Shown in pieces: positions 53,784 to 61,819 of a DNA stretch of 64,000 nucleotides. Position 1 is the first letter of the stretch; each line of letters begins with the position of its first letter. The translations under genes were made by a program, and so were the position numbers. The notes below the pieces were generated by a model. That model saw only the letters and a list, made by a program, of their open reading frames with translations, had not been told where the DNA came from and searched no databases. The stretch comes from Acidimicrobiales bacterium (lineage in GTDB: Bacteria > Actinomycetota > Acidimicrobiia > Acidimicrobiales > SHLQ01): assembly GCA_020629635.1 (NCBI GenBank), contig JAHDCX010000012.1:71623-135622 (forward strand), written 5' to 3'.

Positions 53784-54563
53784 GTGACCGTGATCGCTCA
53801 AGTATCGGATTCGAGTGCAACCAACGCGGTGATTGCCGTCTTGGTCATCGTTTCAGGATTCGTGCTCGGAAGCATTGCGGCCGCGATCGCCCGACGAGTG
53901 TCGTCCTCCGAACGACGGCGGGACGCCGTCCGGACGTCTGCGCCAGCGATCGCGACACTGGCGTTCTCGGTGATCTTGATCGTGGCGCTCGTGGTTGCGC
54001 TGGGTGTCGTGAACAGCGCGGCACTCGACCAGCTCACCACGGACCTCGTGTCCTTCCTGCCTCGTGCGCTTTCGGCGGCCATCGTGCTCATCTTGGGCAA
54101 CGTGATCGGTGCACTTGCGGAGACCGGCGTCGCGCGCAGTCTCGGACACGTCGCCGAGGATGTCCGGACCCGGGTTCCCACCCTCGTGAAGTATGCAGTC
54201 ACCGGGTTCGCCGTCGTGATCGCCGCCAATCAGCTCGGCGTCGACACGACAATCATCCTGGTTGCCGTGGCGGCCCTGTTCTTCAGCGTCGGTCTGGCCG
54301 CGGCCCTGCTCGCTGGACTGGGTGGACGCAAGATCGCCGAGCGGATCGCCGCCGGGCGGGCGCTGCGGCAAGTGCTCGAATCCGGTGATCAGATCACCAC
54401 GAGCTCGTTCAGCGGCACAATCGTCACGATCGGATCGACGACGACCCAGATCGACACACCCGCCGGGGACGTCGTCCTGGTCCCCAACGAAGAGGTCCTC
54501 GGGTCCGCAGTTCGCGTCGACTCCACTGGCCCTGACGAGGGGCCGTCCGAAATCACCGCCTGA
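53784..54563 (+). CDS. MscS-like membrane protein (TM_helix type)
   Basis: A 259-residue protein with an N-terminal signal anchor, a long helix pair (AIATLAFSVILIVALVVALG and AIVLILGNVIGALAETGVA), a third helix pair (IILVAVAALFFSVGLAAALLAGLG), then a small beta domain similar to the MscS barrel (QITTSSFSGTIVTIGSTTTQI, DVVLVPNEEVL). The barrel sequence supports a mechanosensitive channel. The GTG at 53784 has GGGAGG upstream. It follows the sigma/anti-sigma pair by 31 bp and is probably in its operon. Confidence 0.8.
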   Translation: MTVIAQVSDSSATNAVIAVLVIVSGFVLGSIAAAIARRVSSSERRRDAVRTSAPAIATLAFSVILIVALVVALGVVNSAALDQLTTDLVSFLPRALSAAIVLILGNVIGALAETGVARSLGHVAEDVRTRVPTLVKYAVTGFAVVIAANQLGVDTTIILVAVAALFFSVGLAAALLAGLGGRKIAERIAAGRALRQVLESGDQITTSSFSGTIVTIGSTTTQIDTPAGDVVLVPNEEVLGSAVRVDSTGPDEGPSEITA

Positions 54564-54746
54564 CTCCGACCGTGTCGCAGCACGCAAGGCGCGAAGGCCG
54601 GGCCCTTGTTGACGCTCACCGTGAATTGTGTGTGCCGAATACGCGGTAGAGGCCGAAAGCCGGAGTAAAACAGCGGGCGAAGGCTCAACCGACGCGCGCG
54701 CTTCGCCGATCGGGAAAGCTCAGACGTCGAGGAGAACGAACGGCAC

Positions 54747-55823
54747 ATGGCGATGAGTCCAGAAGAGATTCGCAACAAGACGTTCAGCATCGTGCGCAAG
54801 GGGTACGAGCGAGGCGAGGTGCATCGGTTCCTCGACACGATTGCGAACGAGATCCAATCGTTTTCGTCTTCGTCTTCGGCCACCGACGCGCTGATCGTCG
54901 GCGACGCCATCGAGCCCGCGCCGGTCGATACGATTTCGATCAGTCCGCCCGTCGAAGAACCCGACGACGCCGAGCTTCCGGACCTTGGCCTGCTCGACGT
55001 CATCGACGAGCCGTCTTCGACCATCGCCGCATCTGAGCCGGAGCCCGAGCCGATCCCCGAACCCGAGCCAGTCTCCGCTTTCACCGAGCCGGCAGCCGCC
55101 GTACCCGCGGCCTCCGCAGGCCTGACGGATTACGACGGCTTCGATCGTGTGGGCAATGAGATCTCACTCATGCTTCGTCAGGCGCAGGAGAGCGCCGTGA
55201 AGATCCGGACGGATGCCGAGGTCGAGGCTCGGGCCCTCGTCGACCAGGTCCGGCTCGACATCGAAGCCGATCGGCTGGCGCACGAACGTGCCGCATCCGA
55301 CCTGATTGCGCGCACCGAAGAACGAGCGTCGCAGATGCGAACCGAGGCGGAGCGCTACGCAGACGACACGCGCCGTTCGGCAGACGACTACTCGCTCGAG
55401 CAGCGCAACGCCGCCGATCGGGCCAGTGCCGAGGCGCAGGCCTCCGCCGAGGCCGACCGAAAGCTCGCTGCGGACAAGCTCGAAAGCGCCACTCGAGAGG
55501 CAGATGCGACGATCGCAGCAGCCCGCGAAGAGGCGACGAACATCGTCGACGGTGCGGAGCGTCAGGCGCTCGAGACGTCGGATCGGATGCTCGCCGAAGC
55601 TCGTTCGACACTGACGAACTTCGTGGGCGCCGAGCAGGCGACGCGGGACAATCTCACCGAAGCGCGCAGCGCCATCGACGCCGCGCTCTCCCAACTCCGG
55701 CTCACCGACATCGACACCGACGCCCTCACGTCACCGACGACGGTCGCCGCGGAGGCGGACGTCATGACGGCGTCATCAGAGGACTTCCTCAGCACGTCGT
55801 TGCTCGAGAACTCCGACGACTGA
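54747..55823 (+). CDS. DivIVA-domain coiled-coil protein
   Basis: A 358-residue protein. The N-terminal SPEEIRNKTFSIVRKGYERGEVHRFLDTIANEI is the DivIVA membrane-binding domain. A Pro/Glu-rich linker and a coiled-coil rich in Ala/Glu/Arg follow (about 140-310). DivIVA-type proteins mark curved membrane and organise polar growth or division in Actinobacteria. The ATG at 54747 has GAGGAG upstream. A TTGACG hexamer near 54609 may be part of the promoter. No division genes are adjacent. Confidence 0.9.
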   Translation: MAMSPEEIRNKTFSIVRKGYERGEVHRFLDTIANEIQSFSSSSSATDALIVGDAIEPAPVDTISISPPVEEPDDAELPDLGLLDVIDEPSSTIAASEPEPEPIPEPEPVSAFTEPAAAVPAASAGLTDYDGFDRVGNEISLMLRQAQESAVKIRTDAEVEARALVDQVRLDIEADRLAHERAASDLIARTEERASQMRTEAERYADDTRRSADDYSLEQRNAADRASAEAQASAEADRKLAADKLESATREADATIAAAREEATNIVDGAERQALETSDRMLAEARSTLTNFVGAEQATRDNLTEARSAIDAALSQLRLTDIDTDALTSPTTVAAEADVMTASSEDFLSTSLLENSDD

Positions 55824-55827
55824 CTCG

Positions 55828-56181
55828 TCATCGAAGCCCGACGGGCAACACAAAGGTTCCGTCCGCGCCCGGCGGGAACGCGATGTACTCGGTGACCGCG
55901 CTTATCGGCAGCGCCGCATACAAGTGCGGGAAATCCTCGTCCTCGCCATGGGACCCCGGCTCCCAACGCAGGGCGCCCTTGGGGAGTCGGTGGGGATCGA
56001 CTCGGAGAAGCGACAGGTCCGTCCGACCCCGGTAGAGCAGGTTCGCAGGTCGAAGAATCTGGTGGAGCCCGCTCAGGTGCACGAACCCGGAATCGGCAAG
56101 GCTCGCTGGCCGATGCGCCGCCTCGCGCTGGGCGACGACGAGATCTTCGTCGCCGATGATGTGAAAGACGTCTTCAGCCAC
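55828..56181 (-). CDS. DUF952-family protein
   Basis: A 117-residue soluble protein of the DUF952 family: VFHIIGDEDL near the start, SGFVHLSGLHQIL, LLRVDPHRLPKGALRWEP and HLYAALPISAV are the conserved blocks. The family shares its fold with ADP-ribosyl-type proteins but has no established activity. TAGCGT lies 7 nt before the GTG at 56181, so that start is preferred over GTG 56187. It ends 5 bp from the divIVA gene and is divergent from the helicase. Confidence 0.8.
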   Translation of the reverse strand: MAEDVFHIIGDEDLVVAQREAAHRPASLADSGFVHLSGLHQILRPANLLYRGRTDLSLLRVDPHRLPKGALRWEPGSHGEDEDFPHLYAALPISAVTEYIAFPPGADGTFVLPVGLR

Positions 56182-56188
56182 GGCCACG

Positions 56189-56194
56189 ACGCTA
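56189..56194 (-). promoter_or_regulatory. -10 box of the DUF952 gene (TAGCGT), leaderless type
   Basis: Minus-strand TAGCGT with a 7-nt spacer to the GTG at 56181. Confidence 0.4.
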
Positions 56195-56218
56195 GTCGGC
56201 GATATCGTCACGGCTTCG

Positions 56219-57847
56219 ATGTCGCACACGGTCACGCTGAGACGCTGGCAACGAGACGCCTTGATTGCGTTCGGCGATCGTCCGATGGGCGATTTTCTCG
56301 CCGTTGCGTGCCCCGGCGCAGGGAAGACCACGTTCGCCCTGGCGGCGCTTCGAGCCGAGTTGGCCGGCCAGGCGCGTCCGGTGGCGATTTGTGTACCCAC
56401 CGCTGCGCTGAAGCACCAGTGGGCGTCCGCCGCCGAACGGTTCGGTCTCCATCTCGACCCCGACTGGCGAACGGGTGACCCGGTCGCTGCCGACATGCAC
56501 GGGCTCATCGTGACCTATGCCCAGGCTGCCACCGCAGCGAAGCCGCTCTCGCGATATGTCGAGGGCGGCGTCGCGATTCTCGACGAGGTCCATCACGCCG
56601 CGGAAGACCGCTCATGGGGCGATGGTGTGCGGGCCGCGTTCGCTCCTGCACAGGTGCGGCTACTCCTTTCAGGGACACCGTTCCGATCCGACGACAACCC
56701 GATTCCGTTTGTCCGGTACACCTTCGGGGACAGCGGAGATGCTGTGGCTGACTTCGAGTATGGCTATGGCGACGCGCTCCAGGAGGGCGGAGTCGTCCGC
56801 CCGGTCTATTTCCCACGCTTCGACGGGCACATGGAGTGGGTCGATGCCTCTGGCGCCCTGAAGGAAGCCACCTTTGGCGACGATGTCAGTCGTGACGACT
56901 GGTCGGCACGTCTTCGGACTGCGCTTTCCGCTGACGGAAACTGGCTTCCGACCGTCCTCGGCCATGCGCACGGGCGGCTCGAACGGATCCGGTCGAATCA
57001 TCACGATGCGGGCGGCCTCGTCATCGCCATCGATCACGAACATGCCCGCGAGATCGCGGGCATCCTTGGTCGGATCGCGGGCGAAGAGCCGACCGTCGTG
57101 CTCTCCGACGATCCGGCCGCAGATCGACGCATCGCCGAATTCGCCGCAGGCGAGGACCGATGGGTCGTCGCGGTCCGGATGATCAGCGAGGGAGTCGACA
57201 TCCCGAGACTGCGGGTTGCGGTGTATGCGACCACGACCACAACCGCACTCTTCTTCCGACAGGCGGTCGGCCGAGTCGCCCGATGGACGCCGGGGCTGCG
57301 TACTCAGCCGGCCTATGTGTACGTCCCCGACGACCATCGGCTCCGTGGCCATGCAGCGACCATCGCCGTGCAACGCCGACACTCGATCGACAAGCGCGGC
57401 GAGCGGGCGAACGATCGCAACGACGCAGCGCTCGACGATGCAAGCGAGCAAATGTCGCTGTTCGCCGCGTTGTCCGCCGATGTGCTCGAGGCACCGATCG
57501 CCGATGGACTCGATCCGGACGAACCGTCGCTCGGCGCACGCACTGAAGAACTGGTCGGCCATCCGTTCGACCTGCCTCCCCCACCGCCGCTTGCGGGACG
57601 CGAGCCGCTGGACCCCCACAGCGCTCTTGCGGATCTTCGAAGCCGATTCGCCGGAAAGCGCGAACTCCGCGACCGCAACAGCGAACGGGTGAGAACCATC
57701 GCCCGCATCCTCGGATGGGAGCATCGTGCCGTCAACGCCGAGCTCAATCGCCGATCCGGCGTGCACCGTGTCGCTGAGGCAACCGTGATCGAGCTGGAGC
57801 GGCGACTTTCGGCCGCCGACGACTGGCTCGAGGAGTTGACGGCCTAG
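56219..57847 (+). CDS. SF2 DNA/RNA helicase
   Basis: A 542-residue superfamily 2 helicase. RRWQRDALIAF is the Q-motif-like entry, then motif I PGAGKTT, motif II DEVHH, motif III SGTPFR, and in the second RecA domain SEGVDIPRLRV and QAVGRVARW (motif VI). The C-terminal 130 residues are helical and Arg-rich, of unknown role. It resembles the restriction-enzyme/UvrB-type group rather than DEAD-box RNA helicases. The start is an ATG at 56219; TATCGT lies 10 nt upstream. Its stop overlaps the convergent membrane protein gene by 4 bp. Confidence 0.85.
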   Translation: MSHTVTLRRWQRDALIAFGDRPMGDFLAVACPGAGKTTFALAALRAELAGQARPVAICVPTAALKHQWASAAERFGLHLDPDWRTGDPVAADMHGLIVTYAQAATAAKPLSRYVEGGVAILDEVHHAAEDRSWGDGVRAAFAPAQVRLLLSGTPFRSDDNPIPFVRYTFGDSGDAVADFEYGYGDALQEGGVVRPVYFPRFDGHMEWVDASGALKEATFGDDVSRDDWSARLRTALSADGNWLPTVLGHAHGRLERIRSNHHDAGGLVIAIDHEHAREIAGILGRIAGEEPTVVLSDDPAADRRIAEFAAGEDRWVVAVRMISEGVDIPRLRVAVYATTTTTALFFRQAVGRVARWTPGLRTQPAYVYVPDDHRLRGHAATIAVQRRHSIDKRGERANDRNDAALDDASEQMSLFAALSADVLEAPIADGLDPDEPSLGARTEELVGHPFDLPPPPPLAGREPLDPHSALADLRSRFAGKRELRDRNSERVRTIARILGWEHRAVNAELNRRSGVHRVAEATVIELERRLSAADDWLEELTA

Positions 57848-58563
57848 CCGGCCTCGTTGCGGCGACGAGCTTCGAGCGCCTCTCCGATCGACTCGAACAA
57901 GGTGAGGACACCCGGAAAACCCGGGATTGGACGAAGCCCCCGATCGGCGTAGAGCGCCGCAGCGAAGAACCCCACGAAGCCAGAGAGCCAGCCGACGCCG
58001 GTCCGGATGAGCAGGAAGCCTGTTCCGGAGTCTGTGTTCGTGAGCAGCCAGATCTCGAACGCAACGGTGACCAACTGATAGACGGCGTATCCGAGGGTCA
58101 GGTTGCGCATCGTGAGGTGATAGCGGCGGTGGGCCCGAACGTCGTCGTCGAAGGGAAGCACCAAAGGTGCCAACTCGCCGGCGAGCGGTCGACCAATGAC
58201 GACCGAGGTGAGCGCAGCGAGGCCAAGCGCGACCTTCAAGCCGATCCCGGTCGCCAGGAAGACGGTCTCCCCCCAAATCAGTCCGGCGATCCCTCGCGCC
58301 AACAGGTACACCGCGACGGCGGGAATCCACCATCCGATCGACTCGCCCCGGCGACGGCGCTGCACGATTGCCCATCCGGCAGCGAACGTCATCGCGAGGA
58401 TGGCGAGGCGGGCACCGATGCCGTCATCGAAGAGCCGACTCCCGATCTGGTCACCGAGCACATAGCCGAGGATCGGAAGAAGCCCCTCGGTCGTGGACCG
58501 CGACCGATAGGCGAGCGGAAGCTCGTCGAGTGGGCCGTCGCCTCGGTCGACGGGCTCGTTCAC
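57844..58563 (-). CDS. membrane protein, DUF3159-like
   Basis: A 239-residue protein with five to six hydrophobic segments. ATGIGLKVALGLAALTSVVIGRPLAGELAP recalls the repeated pattern of DUF3159 proteins (VxGRPL). The function is unknown. Its GTG at 58563 overlaps the HlyIII stop (GTGA), so the genes are translationally coupled; GTG 58566 is also possible. A Gly/Arg-rich C-terminus ends the protein. Confidence 0.7.
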   Translation of the reverse strand: MNEPVDRGDGPLDELPLAYRSRSTTEGLLPILGYVLGDQIGSRLFDDGIGARLAILAMTFAAGWAIVQRRRRGESIGWWIPAVAVYLLARGIAGLIWGETVFLATGIGLKVALGLAALTSVVIGRPLAGELAPLVLPFDDDVRAHRRYHLTMRNLTLGYAVYQLVTVAFEIWLLTNTDSGTGFLLIRTGVGWLSGFVGFFAAALYADRGLRPIPGFPGVLTLFESIGEALEARRRNEAG

Positions 58564-59252
58564 CACGGCATTCGTCCGGTGACGATCATCCAGACCATGA
58601 CGTAGTGGACGAGATTGCCGACGATCACGAAGACGTGCCAGATCTCGTGATAGCCGAAGACGGTCGGCGCAGGGTTGGGTCGCTGGGATCCGACGATGAA
58701 GGCCCCGACGGTGAAGACCGCACCACCCCCGAGCAAAAGCGCGAGCCCCCCTGCCCCCATGCCGCGATACAGGGCAACCGAGAAGAGGATCGGCCACCAC
58801 CCCATGATCAGGAAGACCGTGTTCATGAAGCCTCGGGGCGGGTGGAACGGCAACCAGACGGCGACGAGTCCCCCGGCCATCGCGACGAGCATGCCGGCGA
58901 GAAGCAGCCATCCGCTCGTTCCACCAACGGCGACGAGGGCGATCGGCGTGGTCGACGCCGCGATGAACACCATGATCATGCTGTGGTCGAACTGGAACAG
59001 GAGGAACAGCGTTCTCGGTTCCCAGATCTTGTGGTGGGCCGTCGCCGAGACAGCGTACAGCCCGATCGTGGCCACGCCGTAGACCAGCGCACTCGCGCGC
59101 GCGACTCCGGGATCAGCGGCGGCCACCAGCATGACGGTGAGCACGATGGCGACCGGCACCATCCATCGGTGCATCCGACCCCGCCATGCGGGGCGAGGCT
59201 GGTCGAGGACCCGGCGAACCGTCGGGCTGTACACATCACGGGGCTCGCGCAC
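58560..59252 (-). CDS. hemolysin III / PAQR-family membrane protein
   Basis: A 230-residue protein with about seven helices. The HlyIII hallmark residues are present: SATAHH, FQFDHSMIM and HEIWHVFVIVGNLVHY near the end, forming the metal-dependent ceramidase-like centre. Bacterial HlyIII proteins lack a proven in vivo role. The GTG at 59252 has CAGACT 5 nt upstream. A terminator hairpin lies 27 bp before it on the same strand. Confidence 0.85.
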   Translation of the reverse strand: MREPRDVYSPTVRRVLDQPRPAWRGRMHRWMVPVAIVLTVMLVAAADPGVARASALVYGVATIGLYAVSATAHHKIWEPRTLFLLFQFDHSMIMVFIAASTTPIALVAVGGTSGWLLLAGMLVAMAGGLVAVWLPFHPPRGFMNTVFLIMGWWPILFSVALYRGMGAGGLALLLGGGAVFTVGAFIVGSQRPNPAPTVFGYHEIWHVFVIVGNLVHYVMVWMIVTGRMPW

Positions 59253-59270
59253 GCCACAGTCTGCCGCACG

Positions 59271-59318
59271 AAAAAGGTCTCAGCCCGCTCCGAGGCGGGA
59301 TTTTCGGAGCGGGCTGAG
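59271..59318 (-). terminator. intrinsic terminator on the minus strand with no gene upstream
   Basis: A 14-bp perfect stem (59279-59292 / 59305-59318) is followed on the minus strand by ACC and TTTTT (59275-59271). The orientation points toward the HlyIII gene, and no annotated minus-strand gene precedes it. Confidence 0.7.
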
Positions 59319-59375
59319 GTCTCACGCTCGGCGGGATCGAGCGACGAAAGTGAGCCTGCGGGAAAGGCTCCCCGT
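59271..59375 (-). ncRNA. candidate small RNA or leader RNA
   Basis: On the minus strand, two 6-bp hairpins (59352-59370 with a 7-nt loop and 59325-59343 with a 7-nt loop) precede the intrinsic terminator. Three hairpins in a row, ending in T5, without coding sequence, fit a small RNA of about 100 nt or an attenuator leader of HlyIII. No known RNA family is recognised and no promoter is clear. Confidence 0.35.
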
Positions 59376-59463
59376 CAGGAAAGTGGAATCGTCTCGCGCC
59401 GGCAATGAGCAGACTTGCCCAAGGCCGCCGAAGCTCGGTCGGCGGGCACGGGAGCACAGACCG

Positions 59464-59469
59464 TACGCT
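59464..59469 (+). promoter_or_regulatory. -10 box (TACGCT) of the gene at 59476, leaderless type
   Basis: TACGCT with a 6-nt spacer to the ATG at 59476. Confidence 0.45.
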
Positions 59470-59475
59470 GACGCC

Positions 59476-59835
59476 ATGATTCGGTTCGTGTTGGCGATCC
59501 TCGTGCTCGTCCTGGCCATTGCGTCGCCAGCGACGGCGCAAATCGAACCGCTCGACGACGAGCCGGGTGCTGAGGCACCGGGTCTCGGCGACATCGTGCC
59601 GAGACCGGACGCCGGACCAAAGCCAGAAGACGCTGGCGATCGCGGGGGCTGGGCTCAGCTGCTGCTAGGCATGGCAATTCTGGCGGGCGGAGCGGTCTTC
59701 GTCCTCCGACTCGCCCGGCTGGCCAACGGCGGGGACCGAGTCGGCTCCAACCCAACCGGTGTAGTAGAACCGAGCCGTCGGGAACACAGAACACAAGGGG
59801 GACCTGGCGGTGGAAGACAAGCTCGCAACGATTGA
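59476..59835 (+). CDS. small exported membrane protein of unknown function
   Basis: A 119-residue protein with an N-terminal signal sequence (VLAILVLVLAIASPATAQ), an acidic Pro-rich exposed segment, one hydrophobic helix (LLLGMAILAGGAVFVLRLA) and a basic tail inside. No family recognised. Its 3' end overlaps the cyclic-nucleotide-binding gene by 26 bp, so it may be the first gene of a four-gene operon reaching rbsK. Confidence 0.65.
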   Translation: MIRFVLAILVLVLAIASPATAQIEPLDDEPGAEAPGLGDIVPRPDAGPKPEDAGDRGGWAQLLLGMAILAGGAVFVLRLARLANGGDRVGSNPTGVVEPSRREHRTQGGPGGGRQARND

Positions 59836-60217
59836 GCTCTTCGCTGAGCTGAGCAAAAAGGAACTCAAGGCGGTCTCGCGTCTGATGACCACGATCGACA
59901 TCAAAGCCGGCCGGCAGCTCATGACCGAAGGCGAGCCCGGACGGGAGTTTCTGATCATCGTGGACGGCACCGCGACCGTGCGCCGCAGTGGCCGGGTTCT
60001 GGCACAAGTCGGGTCGGGGGACTTTCTCGGCGAGCTTGCGGTGATCGCTGGCGTACCCCGTACGGCGACGGTCACTGCCGACACCGCGATGACCGTGTCG
60101 GTCCTCAACCGCCGCGAGTTCTCGGCGTTGTTGGACGAGCAGCCTCGGCTCGCCCGCAAAGTGCTGGTCGGCGCCGTGAAGCGGCTGCACGATCTCGACA
60201 GCGGGCTGACCAACTGA
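59810..60217 (+). CDS. cyclic nucleotide-binding (Crp-like) domain protein
   Basis: A 135-residue protein that is a single cNMP-binding beta-roll: IDIKAGRQLMTEGEPGREFLIIVDG, then the phosphate-binding cassette GDFLGELAVIAGVPRTATV with a short helix at the end. No HTH or channel is attached. The Glu-Leu-Ala and Arg-Thr-Ala positions fit cAMP binding. The GTG at 59810 is preceded by a purine-rich AAGGGGGA. Its output must act through a partner, perhaps the neighbouring membrane protein. Confidence 0.85.
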   Translation: MEDKLATIELFAELSKKELKAVSRLMTTIDIKAGRQLMTEGEPGREFLIIVDGTATVRRSGRVLAQVGSGDFLGELAVIAGVPRTATVTADTAMTVSVLNRREFSALLDEQPRLARKVLVGAVKRLHDLDSGLTN

Positions 60218-60224
60218 TCTCGCC

Positions 60225-60935
60225 GTGTCGACCGACTCCTTGTTGGCGGTTCGCCCGCACCGCGACCTCGCCAAGTTCGAGTTCGAGGACCTCCTTTTGC
60301 GCGAGGCGCTCCCCAACGCCTTGAGGGCGATCGGCGGACTGGTTTCGTTGGGGCTTGACCTCCGAACTGAACAGCAGGGCCGTGACGACCGAGTTCCCGA
60401 TGATCTCGGCGCCATGGTGCGAGTACGCGAGTCGTCGTCGGGACGTTCGGCCGCCCGCGCGCTGATGACCCAGCTCGGTGATGCCGGGATAGTCGATGCG
60501 GCCTGGGCGGTTCGACCGACGATGCCGACAACGCCCGGGGCGCAGCTCGGCACCCACGTCCCGGGGGTGAAGGACTGCTGGTTTCTTCGGATGGGCGAGG
60601 CTGTTGACTCACCTGATCTGTTTGCGCCGCAGATCAACGCGGCAGTCGAGGCAATCGTCACCAGCGCGCCTCCTGCACAGATCAGTGTCCTGTTGGTCGA
60701 GGACGACCTGATGGCCTCGCCGGTGACCGATGCGTTCGTTTCCGTGCTGATGGACTCCCACGCAGCCCTCGACGCAGTCCACGCCCGCCGGGGGTTCGAC
60801 CCGCTTGTGCGTCTCGAGGACGCTGGCGCCTCGATCTTTCGCGTCCGAGCGATCGAGCATCGGCTCTCGCCCAACCCGAACCTCTGGTTGATCGACGCCG
60901 AACGACCCGAGGTCGAATCGGTGACCATCACGTGA
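60225..60935 (+). CDS. conserved protein of unknown function (236 aa)
   Basis: A 236-residue soluble protein, GTG start, 7 bp after the cNMP-binding gene. I see two alpha/beta blocks (ALPNALRAIGGLVSLGLDL and QISVLLVEDDLMASPVTDAF) but no motif I can name. It overlaps the ribokinase start by 4 nt, so it is translated in the same operon. A regulatory or metabolic role beside a cAMP-binding domain is only context. Confidence 0.65.
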   Translation: MSTDSLLAVRPHRDLAKFEFEDLLLREALPNALRAIGGLVSLGLDLRTEQQGRDDRVPDDLGAMVRVRESSSGRSAARALMTQLGDAGIVDAAWAVRPTMPTTPGAQLGTHVPGVKDCWFLRMGEAVDSPDLFAPQINAAVEAIVTSAPPAQISVLLVEDDLMASPVTDAFVSVLMDSHAALDAVHARRGFDPLVRLEDAGASIFRVRAIEHRLSPNPNLWLIDAERPEVESVTIT

Positions 60936-61819
60936 TCACGGTGGTCGGTTCGGCGAACCTTGATCTCGTCGTGTCGGTTGATCGCCATCCCGCAACGGGA
61001 GAGACGGTCCTCGGGGGCGACACGTCACGCTTTCCCGGCGGGAAAGGAGCCAACCAGGCCGTCTCGGCCGCCCGACTCGGCGGCGACACGAGCTTCGTCG
61101 GGTGCATCGGCGAGGATGCGGCGGGCGAGACCCTCACCCGATCGCTCGCCGATGCCGGCATCGACCTCGGGTCCATGGAGCGCTCCTCGAGACCGAGCGG
61201 TTTGGCGTTCATCACGGTCGACAGCGACGGCGACAACGCGATCGTCGTCAGCCCCGGGGCGAATGACGCGCTTCTCCCCGAGCACGTGACGACCGACGCC
61301 GTACGCGACGCCGACATCGTCCTTCTCCAGCTCGAGGTACCGATGGCGACGGTGGCGGCGGCCGCCGCCCATGCGTCCGGGGTCGTGATTCTCGACCCTG
61401 CTCCTGCCCGGCCGCTCCCCGCGGAGTTGCTCGACACCATCGACGTGCTCGTGCCGAACGAGACCGAACTCGCGATGCTCGCGGGCGTCGATCCGGACGG
61501 CCCGATCGACGACCTCGCAACTGCCGCACGAACGCTCGGCCCACCGACGGTGATCGTGACGCTGGGAGCTCGAGGTGCGCTCATCGTGACCGCGGATTCG
61601 GCAACGCTGATCAGCGCGCCGACGGTCGCTCCCGTCGACACGACTGCGGCGGGCGACGCGTTTCGTGGCGCGTTGGCCGTCGGGCTTGACGCTGGTCGCC
61701 CACTCGAAGAGGTGGTGACCGCCGCGGTGCGGGTCGGCGCCGCAACCACGATGGTGGCCGGGGCCCAGCCAGCCCTGCCGAGCTGGTCCGACGTGGACGA
61801 ACGGATCGGCACCACGTGA
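60932..61819 (+). CDS. rbsK: ribokinase (PfkB family)
   Basis: A 295-residue sugar kinase. VVGSANLDLVVSVDRHP and the glycine signature FPGGKGANQAVSAARLG are ribokinase hallmarks; DTTAAGDAFRGA holds the catalytic Asp and anion hole. It phosphorylates ribose to ribose-5-phosphate. It overlaps the nucleoside hydrolase start by 4 nt, which suggests joint use of ribose from nucleosides. Confidence 0.92.
   Translation: MITVVGSANLDLVVSVDRHPATGETVLGGDTSRFPGGKGANQAVSAARLGGDTSFVGCIGEDAAGETLTRSLADAGIDLGSMERSSRPSGLAFITVDSDGDNAIVVSPGANDALLPEHVTTDAVRDADIVLLQLEVPMATVAAAAAHASGVVILDPAPARPLPAELLDTIDVLVPNETELAMLAGVDPDGPIDDLATAARTLGPPTVIVTLGARGALIVTADSATLISAPTVAPVDTTAAGDAFRGALAVGLDAGRPLEEVVTAAVRVGAATTMVAGAQPALPSWSDVDERIGTT

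Noticed and set aside
59319-59475. Cobalamin or other riboswitch before the gene at 59476
   Set aside because: Some GGAAAGTGGAATC-like resemblance to a B12 core, but the conserved GCCACTG and B12 box are missing, and the gene appears leaderless.
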